From positions 1 through 64,000 of the forward strand of contig DAINBU010000002.1 in assembly GCA_036732755.1 (NCBI GenBank): 64,000 bases of DNA, given 5' to 3'. Both the position numbers and the translations under genes were made by a program. This document shows, piece after piece, positions 17,517-28,990 of this stretch. Positions within the stretch are counted from its first letter, which is position 1; the number at the start of each line of letters is the position of its first letter. The notes beneath the pieces were generated by a model. It was not told the DNA's origin. It was given only the letters and a program-made list of their open reading frames with translations, and did no database searches. Origin of the DNA: DASRRB01 sp036732755. Lineage in GTDB: Bacteria; Planctomycetota; B15-G4; SIAN01.

Positions 17517-20404
17517 TTCGCCGTCTCCTTCATGGCGTCACGCACCGCGTCGCGGAGCTTCGCGAGCCCCGCCGCGACGTCGCTCCCGAGGTGGATCCGC
17601 AGCGCCCGGCGTCCGCGCGCGGCGAGCACCTCGAAGTCGCCGCGCGCCTGCGCCGCCTTCACGATCCCGAAGGTGTACTTCGCGCCGGGCACCGCCACGT
17701 CGCGCGCATCTTCGGCGGTGATCTGCACGAAGACGCCGCGATTGGGGCCGCCCTTGTAGGCCTGGCCGGTCGAGTGGAGGAAGCGCGGCCCGAAGCCGAG
17801 GCAGGTCGCGACACGCTTGCTGTCACGCACGTGATGTCGGAGCTCCTGCAGGATCGCCTCGTGCGTCGGGTTCATGTCGACGTAGGCGAGGAAGGCGGCG
17901 TAGTCGCCGGCGCCCGCGCGGCCGAGGTGGGCGCGCAGCAGCGCGGTGAGCGAGGTCGCGGCGGGCTTCAGCTCCGCGGCGTTCTTCGCGTCGGCGAAGC
18001 ACGCCACGCCGTCGCCGCTCCAGAACGGCTGCTCGGGCGGCAGCTTGCCCGACTGCTCGTAGGCGGCGGTGAGCTTCTTCGTCTCGAGCTTGCTCGCCTC
18101 GACGTCGGGCTGGTCGAACGGATGGATCGCGAGCACCTCGCCCGCGACTGCCGTCGCGACCTCGAGGCGGAAGAACTCCGCCGCAATGTCGTAGGCGTCG
18201 CGCAGCGGCACGTGCACGACCGGATGGCCGGCCGCCTCGAGCGCGGCGAGCTTCTGCTGCGTCGCGAGGCTCGGGTCGCCCGCGACCTCGAAGGAGAGGA
18301 AGACGCGGTCGGCTCCATAACGCTCTGGCGCCGCTAGCGTTTCGCGGTCGACCGGGATCAGGCCGCGCCCGATCTTGCCCGTCGACTCGGCGAGCAGCTG
18401 CTCGATCCAGGCGCCGAGGTCGTGGACGGTCGGCGACGGGACGAGCGTGACCTTGTCGCGACCGAGCTTCGCCGCGCAACCCAGGATCGCGCCGAGCAGG
18501 ACGCCGGGATGGTCCTCGGGCGCGACGCCCGGCCCGCACGCATCCTTCATCTCGCAGGCGCGGTCGATCAGGTGCGCGACGTCGAGCCCCATCGCCGCGG
18601 CCGGCACCAGCCCGAAATTGGTGAGCGCCGAGTAGCGGCCGCCCACGCTCTTCACGCCGGGGTGGATCGCGCGGAAGCGCTCCTGCTGCGCCACCTTCTC
18701 CAGGCTCGAGCCGGGGTCGGTGACCGCGATGAACTGCTGCGCCGCGCGCTCCGCACCGACCAGCTTCTTCACGCGCTCGAAGAAGTGCGCTTTGAAGATG
18801 TTGGGCTCGAGCGTGCTGCCCGACTTGCTGCTCACGCAGAAGAGCGTGCGCGTGAGGTCGAGGCGGCGCTCGACGGCGGCGACCTGCTGCGGGTCGGTCG
18901 AGTCGAGCACGACCAGCTCGGGGAACCCCGCCTGCTTCCCGAACGTCACCGCCCACACCTCGGGGCAGAGCGACGAGCCGCCCATGCCGAGCAGGCAGAC
19001 GTGCGTGAAGCCGCCCGCCTTCATGTCGGCGGCGACCTTCGTGAAGCGCGCCGCGTCGGCCTTCTGCTGATCGGGCAGCTGCAGCCAGCCGAGCCATTGG
19101 CCCTCGTCGCCGCCGGTCCACAGCTTCGCGTCGCCGTCCCAGAGGCGGCGCACCTTCCCGCCCTGCTTCCAGTCGGCGACCTTCGCCTCGACCGCCTTCT
19201 GCAGCTCCGGGGGGAGGACCGCGCGCAGCCGTCCTTTCGGCTGCGGCTCGACCACGACGCCGCGCTGCGCGACCGCGGCGAGCAGCTTGTCGTAGGCGTC
19301 CTTGAAGAGCTTCACGCCGTCGGTCAGCAGGTGGTCGGTCGCCGCCTGCAGCGAGACGCCCGCGATGCCGAGGTCCTTCAGGACTTGGTGCGCCGCCGCG
19401 ACGTCGGCGGTGAGCGTCGGCGCCACGGTGCCGTGGTCCTGGAAGGCGTCGTAGGTCGAAGGCGGGATGGTTTCGACCGTCTCGGCACCGATCAGCGCGT
19501 CGACGTAGAGCACGTCGCTGTACTTGGGATTCTTGGTGCCGGTCGAGGCCCACAGGAGCCGCTGCGGCATCGCCCCCTTCTTGGAAAGGGCGGCCCAGCG
19601 GGGACCCTTCTTCAGATCGAGGTAGTGCTGGTAGGCGACTTTGGCGTTCGCGATCGCGACCTTGCCGGCCAGGCCGGCGACGCGGTCGCGGTCGGCGGGA
19701 TTCGCGACGTGCTTGGCGAGCTCCTCGAGGCGCGGGTCGAGGTAGGAGTCGATGCGGCTCACGAAGAAGCTCGCGACCGACGCGACCTTGCTCACGTCGC
19801 CGCCGCGCTTCGCGAGGTACTCGAGCCCGTCGAGCCAAGCCGCCGCCACCGAGTCGTAGGCGTCCACGCTGAAGAGCAGCGTGATGTTGACGTTGATCCC
19901 TTCCGACAGGAGCTGGCGGATCGCCGGAATGCACTGCGGCGTCGCCGGCACCTTGATCATCACGTTCGGGCGGGCGACCGCCTCCCACAGCCGCTTCGCT
20001 TCCGCCACCGTGCCGGTCTGGTCGTGCGCCAGGTCGGGGGCGACCTCGAGGCTGACGTAGCCGTCGATCCGCTTCGTCGCGGCGTAGACGGGCGCCATCA
20101 GGTCGCACGCGGCACGGATGTCGGCGATCGCGAGCCGCTCGAAGACGCCCTTGGGGTCGCTCGCGCACTCGAGCGCCGCCGAAGCGAGGTCCCGCTCGTA
20201 GTCGGCGGAGCCGGCGATCGCCTTCTCGAAGATCGCCGGGTTGCTGGTCATGCCGAGCAGCCCGTCGTCGGCGATCATCCGCTGCAGGGAGCCGTCGGCG
20301 AGCATCCCGCGTTTGATGAAGTCGAGCCAGACCGACTGGCCCTGGGCGGCGAGCTCGCGCACGCGCTGAGAGGCCTTGGAGTTCCGGGGCGCGATCGGAT
20401 TCAT
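17513..20404 (-). CDS. tal-pgi: bifunctional transaldolase / phosphoglucose isomerase
   Basis: The 963-residue protein is a natural fusion. Residues of about 10-370 are transaldolase: [16 protein letters not shown], then NVMIKVPAT with the Schiff-base Lys, and the [14 protein letters not shown] strand. From about residue 420 onward it is phosphoglucose isomerase: [17 protein letters not shown] and [14 protein letters not shown] bind the sugar phosphate, and [18 protein letters not shown] lies near the C-terminus. Together the halves interconvert pentose phosphates and hexose phosphates in the cytoplasm. The start at 20404 is supported by AGAGGA upstream; an ATG at 20428 is possible. It is the first gene of the operon with zwf. 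Confidence 0.95.
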   Translation of the reverse strand: MNPIAPRNSKASQRVRELAAQGQSVWLDFIKRGMLADGSLQRMIADDGLLGMTSNPAIFEKAIAGSADYERDLASAALECASDPKGVFERLAIADIRAACDLMAPVYAATKRIDGYVSLEVAPDLAHDQTGTVAEAKRLWEAVARPNVMIKVPATPQCIPAIRQLLSEGINVNITLLFSVDAYDSVAAAWLDGLEYLAKRGGDVSKVASVASFFVSRIDSYLDPRLEELAKHVANPADRDRVAGLAGKVAIANAKVAYQHYLDLKKGPRWAALSKKGAMPQRLLWASTGTKNPKYSDVLYVDALIGAETVETIPPSTYDAFQDHGTVAPTLTADVAAAHQVLKDLGIAGVSLQAATDHLLTDGVKLFKDAYDKLLAAVAQRGVVVEPQPKGRLRAVLPPELQKAVEAKVADWKQGGKVRRLWDGDAKLWTGGDEGQWLGWLQLPDQQKADAARFTKVAADMKAGGFTHVCLLGMGGSSLCPEVWAVTFGKQAGFPELVVLDSTDPQQVAAVERRLDLTRTLFCVSSKSGSTLEPNIFKAHFFERVKKLVGAERAAQQFIAVTDPGSSLEKVAQQERFRAIHPGVKSVGGRYSALTNFGLVPAAAMGLDVAHLIDRACEMKDACGPGVAPEDHPGVLLGAILGCAAKLGRDKVTLVPSPTVHDLGAWIEQLLAESTGKIGRGLIPVDRETLAAPERYGADRVFLSFEVAGDPSLATQQKLAALEAAGHPVVHVPLRDAYDIAAEFFRLEVATAVAGEVLAIHPFDQPDVEASKLETKKLTAAYEQSGKLPPEQPFWSGDGVACFADAKNAAELKPAATSLTALLRAHLGRAGAGDYAAFLAYVDMNPTHEAILQELRHHVRDSKRVATCLGFGPRFLHSTGQAYKGGPNRGVFVQITAEDARDVAVPGAKYTFGIVKAAQARGDFEVLAARGRRALRIHLGSDVAAGLAKLRDAVRDAMKETAK

Positions 20405-20638
20405 CGCAGTCCTCTCGCGGGGAGACATCGGGGGCGCCGAAGTTATCGGCTGGATCCCGGAAATCCCCGTCCCGGTTCCGCCCTCGGCGACGCGCGCGTG
20501 AAACGGCCCCACGGGTCGCTGCATCGAAGCGCGGCCATGGTCACAGGTCCCATCCTCGACGTGCTCCTCCGCGCCGCCGTCCTGCGCGGGGTCCTGCGTC
20601 CAGGGGGCGCGTCGGCCTGCTACGCTGCACCGTCGGCC
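20405..20638. promoter_or_regulatory. divergent intergenic region between tal-pgi and the ECF sigma gene
   Basis: About 230 bases separate the two divergent starts, so promoters for both must lie here. I could not identify a particular -35/-10 pair or an ECF-type AAC motif with confidence. Confidence 0.3.
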
Positions 20639-21295
20639 ATGACTCCTCCGGACGCAACCCCTCAGCCGTTGCCGCCCGTGCCGGCGGATCGCGCGTCGGC
20701 CGAGGAGCAGGAGCTGCTCGCGGCGCTGCGGCGCGGCGACGACGCCGCCTACGAGTCTCTGGTGCGCGCCGAGACCGGCCGCATGCTCGCGGTCGCGCGC
20801 CGCATCCTGCGCAATGAAGAGGACGCGCGCGAGGCGGTGCAGGACGCCTTCGTCAGCATCTTCAAGGGGATCGGCGGCTTCGCGGGCGGCGCGCGCCTCT
20901 CCACCTGGCTCCACCGCGTCGCGATCAACGCCGCGCTGATGAAGCTGCGCGCACGCAAGCACGTGCAGGAGCGGGCGATCGACGACCTGCTGCCGCGCTT
21001 CGACGACGCCGGTCTAGAGCTCGAGGCGCACGCGCCGTGGTCCGAATCGGCCGAGGAGCTCGTCTCCAAGGAGGAGACGCGCGCGCTCGTGCGCCGCCTC
21101 ATCGACGAGCTGCCGGACACCTACCGCGTCGCGTTGCTGCTGCGCGACATCGAGGAACTGTCGACCGAGGAGGTCGCGCGGCAGCTCGAGGTCACGCCGA
21201 ACGCGATCAAGATCCGCATCCATCGCGCGCGGCAGGCGCTGCGCACGTTGCTCGACGCGAGGGTGCGCATCCGCTCCGGCCGAGACCCGACATGA
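20639..21295 (+). CDS. ECF RNA polymerase sigma factor (RpoE-like)
   Basis: The 218-residue protein has sigma region 2 (AVARRILRNEEDAREAVQDAFVSIFK, then RLSTWLHRVAINAALMKLR) and region 4 (DELPDTYRVALLLRDIEELS, EEVARQLEVTPNAIKIRIHRAR with the helix-turn-helix). About 30 N-terminal residues rich in Pro/Ala precede region 2. It directs RNA polymerase to a small regulon, and it shares an ATGA overlap with the next gene, an anti-sigma factor, which is the usual control arrangement. Confidence 0.93.
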   Translation: MTPPDATPQPLPPVPADRASAEEQELLAALRRGDDAAYESLVRAETGRMLAVARRILRNEEDAREAVQDAFVSIFKGIGGFAGGARLSTWLHRVAINAALMKLRARKHVQERAIDDLLPRFDDAGLELEAHAPWSESAEELVSKEETRALVRRLIDELPDTYRVALLLRDIEELSTEEVARQLEVTPNAIKIRIHRARQALRTLLDARVRIRSGRDPT

Positions 21296-21558
21296 AACCG
21301 TTGATCACATGCAGGGAAATGAACGAATTCCTCATCGACTACATCGACGGTGCCCTGCCCGATGCGCAGAAGAGCGAGTTCCACCGCCACCTCGCGCGCT
21401 GCCCGTCCTGCGTCCACTACATCGAGACCTACAAGACGACCATCGCGGCGGGCAAGGCGGCGTTCTGCGACCCGAACGCGCCCGACAAACTGCCCGAGGC
21501 GGCACCCGAGGAGCTGATCACGGCGATCCTCGCGGCGCGCAAGAAGCCGGCGAAGTAG
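21292..21558 (+). CDS. zinc-finger (ZAS) anti-sigma factor
   Basis: The 88-residue protein has the anti-sigma zinc-binding signature: a helix with FLIDYIDGALPD followed by EFHRHLARCPSCVHYIETY, where His, Cys and Cys form the HxxxCxxC site. It has no membrane segment, so it would be a soluble anti-sigma that sequesters the sigma factor encoded immediately upstream. The shared ATGA indicates translational coupling and balanced dosage. The tail after residue 60 is Ala/Glu/Lys-rich. Confidence 0.88.
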   Translation: MKPLITCREMNEFLIDYIDGALPDAQKSEFHRHLARCPSCVHYIETYKTTIAAGKAAFCDPNAPDKLPEAAPEELITAILAARKKPAK

Positions 21559-21583
21559 GCCGCGCCGCGCGGACGCGCGGGAT

Positions 21584-22492
21584 TCAGCGCGCCCCGGCCA
21601 TCCAGCTCAGGACGGCCGCTCCCACGGCGATGCGGTAGACGCCGAACGGGATGAAGCCGTGACGGCGCACCCACGCCATGAACCACGCCACGGTCCCGTA
21701 GGAAGCGGCGAAGGCGGTGACGAACCCGATCGCGAGCACGATCCACTCGTGCGGCGATATCGCGGCCCCGCCGTTCCCCTCGGCCGCCGCGCGCGCCCGC
21801 GTCCACTTGAAGAAGTCGTAGCCGGTCGCGATCGCCATCGTCGGCATCGAGAGGAAGAAGGAGAACTCGAGCGCGGTCGCGCGCGAGAGGCCGGCGATCT
21901 GGCCCGCCGCGATGGTCGCCATCGACCGGGACGTCCCGGGGAAGAGCGCGGAGAGGGTCTGGCACAGCCCGATCCAGACCGACTGCCCGACCGTCATCCC
22001 CTCCATCTCCCAGGTCTTGATCGGCCAGGTCTTGATCGAATTGTCCCGGCGCTCGGGCCCCTCGCGCTCGGCGCGCGCGCGCCACAGGTCGACCGCGACC
22101 ATCACGACGCCGCCCACGACGAGCGAGACGCCGATCACGGTCAGGCTCTCGAGATTGGCGTCGATCAGCTTCTTCACGGCGAAGGCCGGGATCGCGGTGC
22201 ACGCCGCGGCGATCAGCACCAGGCTCAGGGGATGGGTGAAGAGCGAGTGCTCGTCGCGCGGGCCGCGCGGGAACGTGGCGAGGAGCTTCTGGATGCGGGT
22301 GCGGAAGAACAGCGGCAGGCAGAGGATCGCCCCGAGCTGGATCACGATCGAGTACATCTTCCAGTAGTCGCTCGAAAGGCTCACGTGCAGGAGCGACTCG
22401 GTGATGCGCAGGTGCGCCGTCGAGCTCACCGGGAGGAACTCCGTCAGGCCCTCGACGATGCCGAGCACGACGGAGATCACGTAGTCGTTCAT
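21584..22492 (-). CDS. uppP: undecaprenyl-diphosphatase
   Basis: The 302-residue integral membrane enzyme removes a phosphate from undecaprenyl diphosphate, recycling the lipid carrier for peptidoglycan and other envelope polymers. It shows the two signature motifs of the BacA/UppP family: [18 protein letters not shown] near the start and [12 protein letters not shown] in the middle, with about eight hydrophobic segments. It is slightly longer than usual, with a polar insertion near residues 135-155 ([15 protein letters not shown]). The ATG at 22492 matches family N-termini; one at 22504 is also possible. Confidence 0.95.
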   Translation of the reverse strand: MNDYVISVVLGIVEGLTEFLPVSSTAHLRITESLLHVSLSSDYWKMYSIVIQLGAILCLPLFFRTRIQKLLATFPRGPRDEHSLFTHPLSLVLIAAACTAIPAFAVKKLIDANLESLTVIGVSLVVGGVVMVAVDLWRARAEREGPERRDNSIKTWPIKTWEMEGMTVGQSVWIGLCQTLSALFPGTSRSMATIAAGQIAGLSRATALEFSFFLSMPTMAIATGYDFFKWTRARAAAEGNGGAAISPHEWIVLAIGFVTAFAASYGTVAWFMAWVRRHGFIPFGVYRIAVGAAVLSWMAGAR

Positions 22493-22613
22493 CCGCGCCA
22501 CCATACCCGCGACGTATCGTGCGCCCGATCGTCCGCGCGCCGCGGCGGGAATCCGCGGCGCGCGCATCACGACGTCGCGCCGCGCGACGCTGCAACGCGG
22601 TTCGGAGCGCAGG

Positions 22614-25418
22614 ATGAGCGCGAGGAAGAGCCCCGCCGACTCTGAACGGCACCGTCTGGACGAAGACGAGCGGCGCGAGAAGAACTGGAAGCGCTGGGGC
22701 CCCTATCTCTCCGAACGGCAGTGGGGCACCGTGCGCGAGGACTACAGCGCCGACGGCGACTGCTGGAGCTACTTCCCGCACGACCACGCGCGCAGCCGCG
22801 CCTACCGCTGGGGCGAGGACGGCCTGCTCGGAGTCACCGACCGCGAGTGCCGCCTCTGCTTCGCGCTCGCGCTCTGGAACGGCCGCGACCCGATCTTGAA
22901 GGAGCGGCTGTTCGGGCTCGCCGGGCCGGAGGGCAACCACGGCGAGGACGTGAAGGAGCTCTACTACTACCTCGACGCGACGCCGACCCACTCCTACCTG
23001 AAGGCGCTCTACAAGTACCTGCAGTCGGCCTTCCCTTATGCGCGTCTCGTCGAGGAGAACCGCGCGCGCGGCCGCGACCGGCCCGAGCTCGAGCTCGAGG
23101 AGACCGGCGCGTTCGACGACGACCGGTACTTCGACGTGCAGGCCGAGTACGCCAAGGCCTCGCCCGACGACCTGCTGATCCGCATCACCGTCTGGAACCG
23201 CGGCCCCGAGGCCGCGACGCTCCACCTGCTGCCGACCGCCTGGTACCGCAACACCTGGAGCTGGGGCTGCAAGCACGAGGGCTGCTGGGTGAAGCCCGTG
23301 CTGCGGCAGAAGGGCGACGACCTGCTGGTCGGCGACCACGCGACGCTCGGGCGCTCGCGTCTGCGCGTCGCGCCCGGCCCCGACGGGAAGCTGCCGCGCT
23401 TCCTCTTCACCGACAACGAGACCAACACGAAGCTCCTCTACGGCGCCGAGCCGCTCCAGCCCTACGTGAAGGACGCGTTCCACCGCGCCGTCGTCGGCGG
23501 CGACGCCGACGCGACGAGCCCGCGCAAGGTCGGGACGAAGGCGGCCGCGCACTACGTGCTCGAGCTCGCGCCGGGGGAGTCCGCCGTGGTCCGGATGCGC
23601 CTGTGCGCCGACGCCGAGGCGCGGCCCGCGCCGTTCGGGCCCGAGTTCGAGGCGACGTTCCGCGCGCGCATCCGCGAGGCCGACGACTTCTACGCGGAGC
23701 GCCTCCCCGCCCACGCCACGCCGCACGAGAAGGAGGTGGCGCGCCAGGCCTACGCGGGGCTGCTCTGGTCGAAGCAGTTCTACCACTACGTCGTGCGCGA
23801 CTGGCTCGAGGGCGACCCCGAGCAGCCGGCGCCGCCGCCGGGCCGCGAGGTCGGCCGCAACCGCGAGTGGACGCACCTCTTCAACCGCGACGTGATCTCG
23901 ATGCCCGACAAGTGGGAGTACCCGTGGTATGCGGCGTGGGACCTCGCGTTCCACATGCTCCCGTTCGCGCGCGTCGATTCCGCCTACGCCAAGGAGCAGA
24001 TCGTCCTGTTCCTGCGCGAGTGGTACATGCACCCGAACGGGCAGCTCCCCGCCTACGAGTTCGCGCTCGGCGACGTGAACCCTCCCGTGCACGCATGGGC
24101 CGCCTGGCGCATCTACAAGTCGTGCGCGCCGGCCGGCCGGCGCGACAAGGCGTTCCTGCAGCGCGTCTTCCAGAAGCTCCTGATCAACTTCACCTGGTGG
24201 GTGAACCGCAAGGACGCCGAGGGGAACAACATCTTCGGCGGCGGCTTCCTCGGCCTCGACAACATCGGCGTCTTCGACCGCAGCAAGCCGCTGCCGTCCG
24301 GCGGGGAGCTCGAGCAGGCCGACGGCACGGCGTGGATGGCCTTCTACTGCACGACGATGATGTCGATGGCGCTCGAGCTCGCGCAGCACTACCCCGCCTA
24401 CGACGACCTCGCGAGCAAGTTCTTCGAGCACTTCGTCGCGATCGTCGACGCCATGAACGCGATCGGCGGCGACGGGCTGTGGGACGAAGACGACGGCTTC
24501 TACTACGACCAGCTGCGCGGCGCCGGGCCTGCGCGCCCGCTGCGCGTGCGCAGCATGGTCGGCCTGATCCCGCTCTTCGCCGTCGAGGTGCTGCGCGACG
24601 CGGACCTCGAGAAGGTGCCCGGCTTCAAGAAGCGCATGGAGTGGTTCCTGACGAACCGGCGCGACCTCGCGCGCCACGTGACGATCGCGCGCGGCGGCGC
24701 CCACGACGAAGCCGGCTCGGTCTCAGGCGACGGCAAGATCGGCGGCACGCAGCGCCGCCTGCTCTCGATCCTCTCGCGCGACCGGCTCGTGCGCGTGCTC
24801 AAGTACATGCTCGACGAGAACGAATTCCTGTCGCCCTACGGCGTGCGCTCGCTCTCCAAGGTGCACGAGCGGCATCCCTACGTCTTCGACACCGGCGGCG
24901 AGCCGCTGCGCGTGGACTATTCGCCGGGCGAATCGACGACGTCGCTCTTCGGCGGCAACTCGAACTGGCGCGGGCCGATCTGGTTCCCCGTCAACTACCT
25001 CCTGATCGAGGCGCTCGAGCGCTTCCACTACTTCTACGGCGAGGGCTTCAAGATCGAGTGCCCGACCGGGTCGGGGCGCCGGCTCACGCTGAAGGAGGTC
25101 GCACACGAGCTCTCGCTGCGGCTCGCGCGCCTGTTCCTGCCGGGACCCGGCGGCAAGCGGCCGTGCCACGGCGGCTCGGCGCGCTACGCCTCCGACCCGC
25201 ACTGGAAGGACCTCGTCCTCTTCCACGAGTACTTCCACGGCGAGGACGGCCGCGGCCTCGGTGCGAGCCACCAGACCGGCTGGACGGCGCTCGTGATCCG
25301 CTGCATCGAGGACCTCGTGCAGGAGCGCGTCGACTGCGGCGTCGCGCCGTCCCCCGCGGCCGCGCCGGCGCGCCGCGCCCGGGCCCGGCGGCCGGCGCGC
25401 GCCCGCGGCAGCCGCTGA
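22614..25418 (+). CDS. GH63/MGH1-like glycoside hydrolase
   Basis: The 934-residue protein belongs to the bacterial (alpha/alpha)6-barrel group annotated as glucosidase or MGH1-like GH63. It begins with [21 protein letters not shown] and then [21 protein letters not shown], continues through the barrel with [14 protein letters not shown] and [17 protein letters not shown], and ends with [18 protein letters not shown] and HQTGWTALV. There is no signal peptide, so it acts in the cytoplasm. The glycogen debranching gene that follows suggests a shared role in turnover of alpha-glucans or compatible-solute glycosides. The precise substrate is unproven. The last 30 residues are Ala/Arg-rich. Confidence 0.85.
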   Translation: MSARKSPADSERHRLDEDERREKNWKRWGPYLSERQWGTVREDYSADGDCWSYFPHDHARSRAYRWGEDGLLGVTDRECRLCFALALWNGRDPILKERLFGLAGPEGNHGEDVKELYYYLDATPTHSYLKALYKYLQSAFPYARLVEENRARGRDRPELELEETGAFDDDRYFDVQAEYAKASPDDLLIRITVWNRGPEAATLHLLPTAWYRNTWSWGCKHEGCWVKPVLRQKGDDLLVGDHATLGRSRLRVAPGPDGKLPRFLFTDNETNTKLLYGAEPLQPYVKDAFHRAVVGGDADATSPRKVGTKAAAHYVLELAPGESAVVRMRLCADAEARPAPFGPEFEATFRARIREADDFYAERLPAHATPHEKEVARQAYAGLLWSKQFYHYVVRDWLEGDPEQPAPPPGREVGRNREWTHLFNRDVISMPDKWEYPWYAAWDLAFHMLPFARVDSAYAKEQIVLFLREWYMHPNGQLPAYEFALGDVNPPVHAWAAWRIYKSCAPAGRRDKAFLQRVFQKLLINFTWWVNRKDAEGNNIFGGGFLGLDNIGVFDRSKPLPSGGELEQADGTAWMAFYCTTMMSMALELAQHYPAYDDLASKFFEHFVAIVDAMNAIGGDGLWDEDDGFYYDQLRGAGPARPLRVRSMVGLIPLFAVEVLRDADLEKVPGFKKRMEWFLTNRRDLARHVTIARGGAHDEAGSVSGDGKIGGTQRRLLSILSRDRLVRVLKYMLDENEFLSPYGVRSLSKVHERHPYVFDTGGEPLRVDYSPGESTTSLFGGNSNWRGPIWFPVNYLLIEALERFHYFYGEGFKIECPTGSGRRLTLKEVAHELSLRLARLFLPGPGGKRPCHGGSARYASDPHWKDLVLFHEYFHGEDGRGLGASHQTGWTALVIRCIEDLVQERVDCGVAPSPAAAPARRARARRPARARGSR

Positions 25419-25459
25419 CGATCGCTAGAACATCGCCCCCCCGGACTGGAGGAAAGGCG

Positions 25460-27436
25460 ATGGATCCGTGCGCGGAGTGGCTCGAGACCGATGGACTGGG
25501 CGGCTTCGCGATGGGGCCGGTCGGCGGCCCGCGGACGCGGCGCTACCACGCGCTGCTCGCCGTCGCGCTCTCCCCGCCGACGCGCCGCCATGTCCTGGTG
25601 AACGGCTTCGACGCCTTCGTCGAGACGGCGGCCGGCCGCGTCGCGCTCACCTCGCAACGCTACGCCTCCGGCGCGACCGACCCCGACGGCGCCGCGAACC
25701 TCGAGTCGTTCACGAGCGAGCCGTGGCCCACCTGGACCTTCCGTCTCGACGCGGCGACCACGGTCGTGCAGGAGCTCTCGCTCCAGCGCGGGGCGCCGAT
25801 TGCCGTGCTCTCGTGGCGGCTCGTGATGAAGGGCCGCCGCTCACGCGGCGTGGGAGGCCGCAAGCAGCGCGGCGCCGACGGCCGCGCGACGCTGACCGTC
25901 CGTCCCTTCCTCACCGGCCGCGACGCGCACGCGCTCCATTCTGAGAACGGCGCGTTCCGCTTCGAGGCGACCGCCGGCAGGGGGCGCACGACCTGGCAGC
26001 CCTACGAGTCGCTGCCCGCCGTGACCGCCCTCTCGAACGGGACCTACCGCCACGACCCCCACTGGTACCGCGCCTTCCTATATGAGGAAGAGAGAGCGCG
26101 CGGCTTCGAGGCGACGGAGGACTGCGGAGCTCCGGGGGAATTCACCTACGAACTCGGTGCGCTCCCCGGCGCGACCGCGTGGCTGGTCGTGGGCGCGGAG
26201 CTCGGCGCCGCCCGCCGCGCGCGCGCCGGCCGCGCCACCGCCGCCGCCTTCGGCCGGCGCGTGCGCGCGGCGGAGAAGCGCCGGCGCGCCCGCTTCGACG
26301 GGCCGCTCGACCGCGCCGCCGAGGACTTCGTCGTCGCGCGCGAGTCGGGGCGGACGATCGTCGCCGGGTATCCGTGGTTCACCGACTGGGGCCGCGACAG
26401 CTGCATCGCGCTGCGCGGGCTCGCGCTGTCGGCCGACCGGATCGACGACGCGCGCGCCGTCCTGGTCGCCTGGTCGCGCTACGTCTCCGAGGGAATGCTC
26501 CCCAACGTCTTCCCCGAGTCGGGGAGCGCGCCCGAATACAACAGCGTCGACGCCGGGCTCTGGTTCGTCGTCGCGGTGAAGGAGCTGCTCGCGGCGCGCG
26601 GCAGCAAGCGCGTCGTGTCGGCGGCCGACCGCAAGCGGCTGCTCGCGGCGTGCGAGGCGATCCTGGACGGCTGCTTCAAGGGCACGCGCCACGGCATCCG
26701 CGCCGACGTCGACGGGCTGCTCGCGGCGGGCGTGCCGGGCCAGCAGCTCACCTGGATGGACGCGCGCGCCGCGGGCCGCGAGGTGACGGCGCGCATCGGC
26801 AAGCCGGTCGAGATCGAGGCGCTCTGGCTCAACGCGCTGGCCTTCGGCGCGGCGGTGCTGCCGGGGCGGCGCGGCTGGCTGCGCGCGCTCGCGGCCGGGC
26901 GCGGCGCCTTCGCCCAGCGCTTCTGGAACGAGGCGCGCGGCTGCCTGCACGACGTCGTCGACGTCGACCACGTGGTCGGCACCGCCGACGCGAGCCTGCG
27001 CCCGAACCAGATCTTCGCAGTGGGCGGGCTGCCGCTGCAGCTCTTGAACGGCGCGCGCGCCCGCGCCGTCGTCGACGCGGTCGAGGTGCAGCTCCTGACG
27101 CCGCGGGGGCTGCGCACGCTCGCGCCCGACGACCCGGGCTACCGGCCGCGCTATGAAGGCGGGCCCGACGAGCGCGGCCGCGCCTACCACCAGGGCACGG
27201 TGTGGCCGTGGCTGCTCGGGCCGTTCGTCGAGGCGTGGTGCCGCGTGCGCGGCGACACGGCGGCGGTGCGCAAGAAGGCGCATGCGGTCTTCCTCGCGCC
27301 GCTCCTCGCGGAACTCGCCGGACGGGGCGTCGTGCACGTGCCCGAGCTCGCCGACGGCGACGCGCCGCACGCCTGGAAGGGCGCGCCGGCGCAGGCGTGG
27401 TCGCTCGGCGAGCTGCTGCGCGTGACGCGCCGTTGA
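25460..27436 (+). CDS. amylo-alpha-1,6-glucosidase (glycogen debranching enzyme, GDE type)
   Basis: The 658-residue enzyme resembles archaeal/bacterial-type debranching enzymes, which hydrolyse alpha-1,6 branch points in glycogen. The N-terminal GDE_N domain opens with EWLETDGLGGFAMG and RRYHALLAVA. The catalytic barrel shows AGYPWFTDWGRDSCIALRGL, EGMLPNVFPESG, NSVDAGLWF, TWMDARA with an acidic residue, and at the end RGRAYHQGTVWPWLLGPF. An Arg/Ala-rich linker separates the domains. A strong GGAGG lies upstream of the ATG at 25460. It is 40 bases behind the GH63-like gene and 14 ahead of pepQ. Confidence 0.92.
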   Translation: MDPCAEWLETDGLGGFAMGPVGGPRTRRYHALLAVALSPPTRRHVLVNGFDAFVETAAGRVALTSQRYASGATDPDGAANLESFTSEPWPTWTFRLDAATTVVQELSLQRGAPIAVLSWRLVMKGRRSRGVGGRKQRGADGRATLTVRPFLTGRDAHALHSENGAFRFEATAGRGRTTWQPYESLPAVTALSNGTYRHDPHWYRAFLYEEERARGFEATEDCGAPGEFTYELGALPGATAWLVVGAELGAARRARAGRATAAAFGRRVRAAEKRRRARFDGPLDRAAEDFVVARESGRTIVAGYPWFTDWGRDSCIALRGLALSADRIDDARAVLVAWSRYVSEGMLPNVFPESGSAPEYNSVDAGLWFVVAVKELLAARGSKRVVSAADRKRLLAACEAILDGCFKGTRHGIRADVDGLLAAGVPGQQLTWMDARAAGREVTARIGKPVEIEALWLNALAFGAAVLPGRRGWLRALAAGRGAFAQRFWNEARGCLHDVVDVDHVVGTADASLRPNQIFAVGGLPLQLLNGARARAVVDAVEVQLLTPRGLRTLAPDDPGYRPRYEGGPDERGRAYHQGTVWPWLLGPFVEAWCRVRGDTAAVRKKAHAVFLAPLLAELAGRGVVHVPELADGDAPHAWKGAPAQAWSLGELLRVTRR

Positions 27437-27450
27437 ACGAGGAGCCTCCC

Positions 27451-28806
27451 ATGCAAAAGACGATCGACCCCGCCGAGCTCCAGTCGAAGTACCGCGACCA
27501 CGTCGCCGAGCTGCTGCGCCAGTACGCGCGCGTGCTCGAGGAGCAGAAGCTCGCCGGCGTCGTGATCCACTCGGGCGCACCCAAGGCGCGCAGCCTCTTC
27601 GACGACCAGGTATGGCCGCTGCGCCCGGTCCCCCACTTCGCCCACTGGCTGCCGCTGGTGACGGCGCGCTCGGCGCTGCTGATCGAGCCGGGCCGCAAGC
27701 CGACGCTCTTCTGGTGCAACGTGCTCGACTTCTGGGAGGGCGCGGCGAAGCCGGAGACCGACCACTTCTGGGCGAGCTTCGACGTGAAGGAGGTGCGCGA
27801 GCCCGCCGCCATCAAGACGCTGCTGCCGACCGGGCGCGCGCTCGCCTTCGTCGGCGAGGAGCGCGGCGACTGCGAGCTCTGGGGGCTGCCCGCGTCGGCG
27901 TTCAACCCCAAGGGGCTGCTCGCCGCGCTCGACCAGGTGCGTGTGACGAAGACGCCGTACGAGATCTTGTGCCTCGCCGAGGCGAACCGCCGCGCGGCGC
28001 TCGGCCACCACGCGGTGGTCGAGGCGTTCAAGCAGGGCGACGCGAGCGAGCTCGAGCTCCACCTGACCTACCTGCGCGCCACGCAGCAGGACGACGCCGA
28101 GACGCCCTACAAGAACATCGTCGCGCTCGGCGAGCACTGCGCGACGCTCCACCACGTGAACTACGACCGCAAGAAGTCGGCGGCCCAGTCGCTCCTGCTC
28201 GACGCCGGCGCGAAGTACCAGGGCTACGACAGCGACGTCACGCGCGTCGCGGTCAAGGGGGGCGGCGCCGCGGCGTCGGCGTTCGCGGCGCTCGCGACCG
28301 GGCTCGAGAAGCTGCAGCAGGAGTCCTGCCGCCGCGCGCAGCTCGGACTCGCGTACGAAGCGCTGCACGACGGCGCGCACCAGCTGCTCGCGCCGCTGCT
28401 GAAGGACGTCGGCCTCGCGAACGGCAGCGCCGACGAGCTGGTCGCGAAGGGGGTGACGCGCAAGTTCCTGCCGCACGGCCTCGGCCATGCGCTGGGCCTG
28501 CAGACGCACGACGTCGGCTGCCGCAACGTCGAGCCGCGCGCCGACAACCCCTTCCTGCGCAACACGACGAAGATCGCGCCCGGCCAGGTCTTCACGATCG
28601 AGCCCGGCGTCTACTTCATCCGCCACCTGCTCGACGAGCTCGAGGCGTCGCCCGCCGGCTCGCTGGTGAACTGGCCGCTGGTGCAGCAGCTCGTCCCGTT
28701 CGGCGGCATCCGCATCGAGGACGACATCGCCGTGACCGACCGCGGCGTCGTGAACCTCACGCGCGAGGTGCTGCCGGAGCCGCCGCTGGTGGTCGCGAAG
28801 GGGTGA
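27451..28806 (+). CDS. pepQ: Xaa-Pro dipeptidase (M24)
   Basis: The 451-residue enzyme cleaves dipeptides ending in proline in the cytoplasm. The creatinase-type metal site is complete: LLLDAGAKYQGYDSDVTRV gives two Asp, FLPHGLGHALGLQTHDVG gives the His, FTIEPGVYF gives a Glu and GGIRIEDDIAVTD gives the last Glu. The N-terminal domain includes the HFAHWLPL patch typical of PepQ, and the length agrees. GAGGAG upstream of the ATG supports the start. It closely follows the debranching enzyme gene; the link is probably only transcriptional. Confidence 0.94.
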   Translation: MQKTIDPAELQSKYRDHVAELLRQYARVLEEQKLAGVVIHSGAPKARSLFDDQVWPLRPVPHFAHWLPLVTARSALLIEPGRKPTLFWCNVLDFWEGAAKPETDHFWASFDVKEVREPAAIKTLLPTGRALAFVGEERGDCELWGLPASAFNPKGLLAALDQVRVTKTPYEILCLAEANRRAALGHHAVVEAFKQGDASELELHLTYLRATQQDDAETPYKNIVALGEHCATLHHVNYDRKKSAAQSLLLDAGAKYQGYDSDVTRVAVKGGGAAASAFAALATGLEKLQQESCRRAQLGLAYEALHDGAHQLLAPLLKDVGLANGSADELVAKGVTRKFLPHGLGHALGLQTHDVGCRNVEPRADNPFLRNTTKIAPGQVFTIEPGVYFIRHLLDELEASPAGSLVNWPLVQQLVPFGGIRIEDDIAVTDRGVVNLTREVLPEPPLVVAKG

Positions 28807-28990
28807 GCGCGGCGGCGGGGCGCGCAGCACCGCCGAATCCGCCATCCGAGCCCGAGAACGGCGTCAACCGGGCGATTCTCCGCGTGAACCCGCGCCCCGG
28901 GTCCGCGGTACGAGCGGCGGCCGGCCGCCCGACGAAGTAGCGTACTGGGCCGGTGATGACTGCGGCGTCGCGGTCCGAAGGGGACGGACG

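Noticed and set aside
22721..27436. Reading the debranching enzyme as part of a 1571-codon fusion with the preceding region
   Set aside because: The first 900 codons are an out-of-frame shadow of the GH63-like gene; the ATG at 25460 with a strong ribosome site is the real start.
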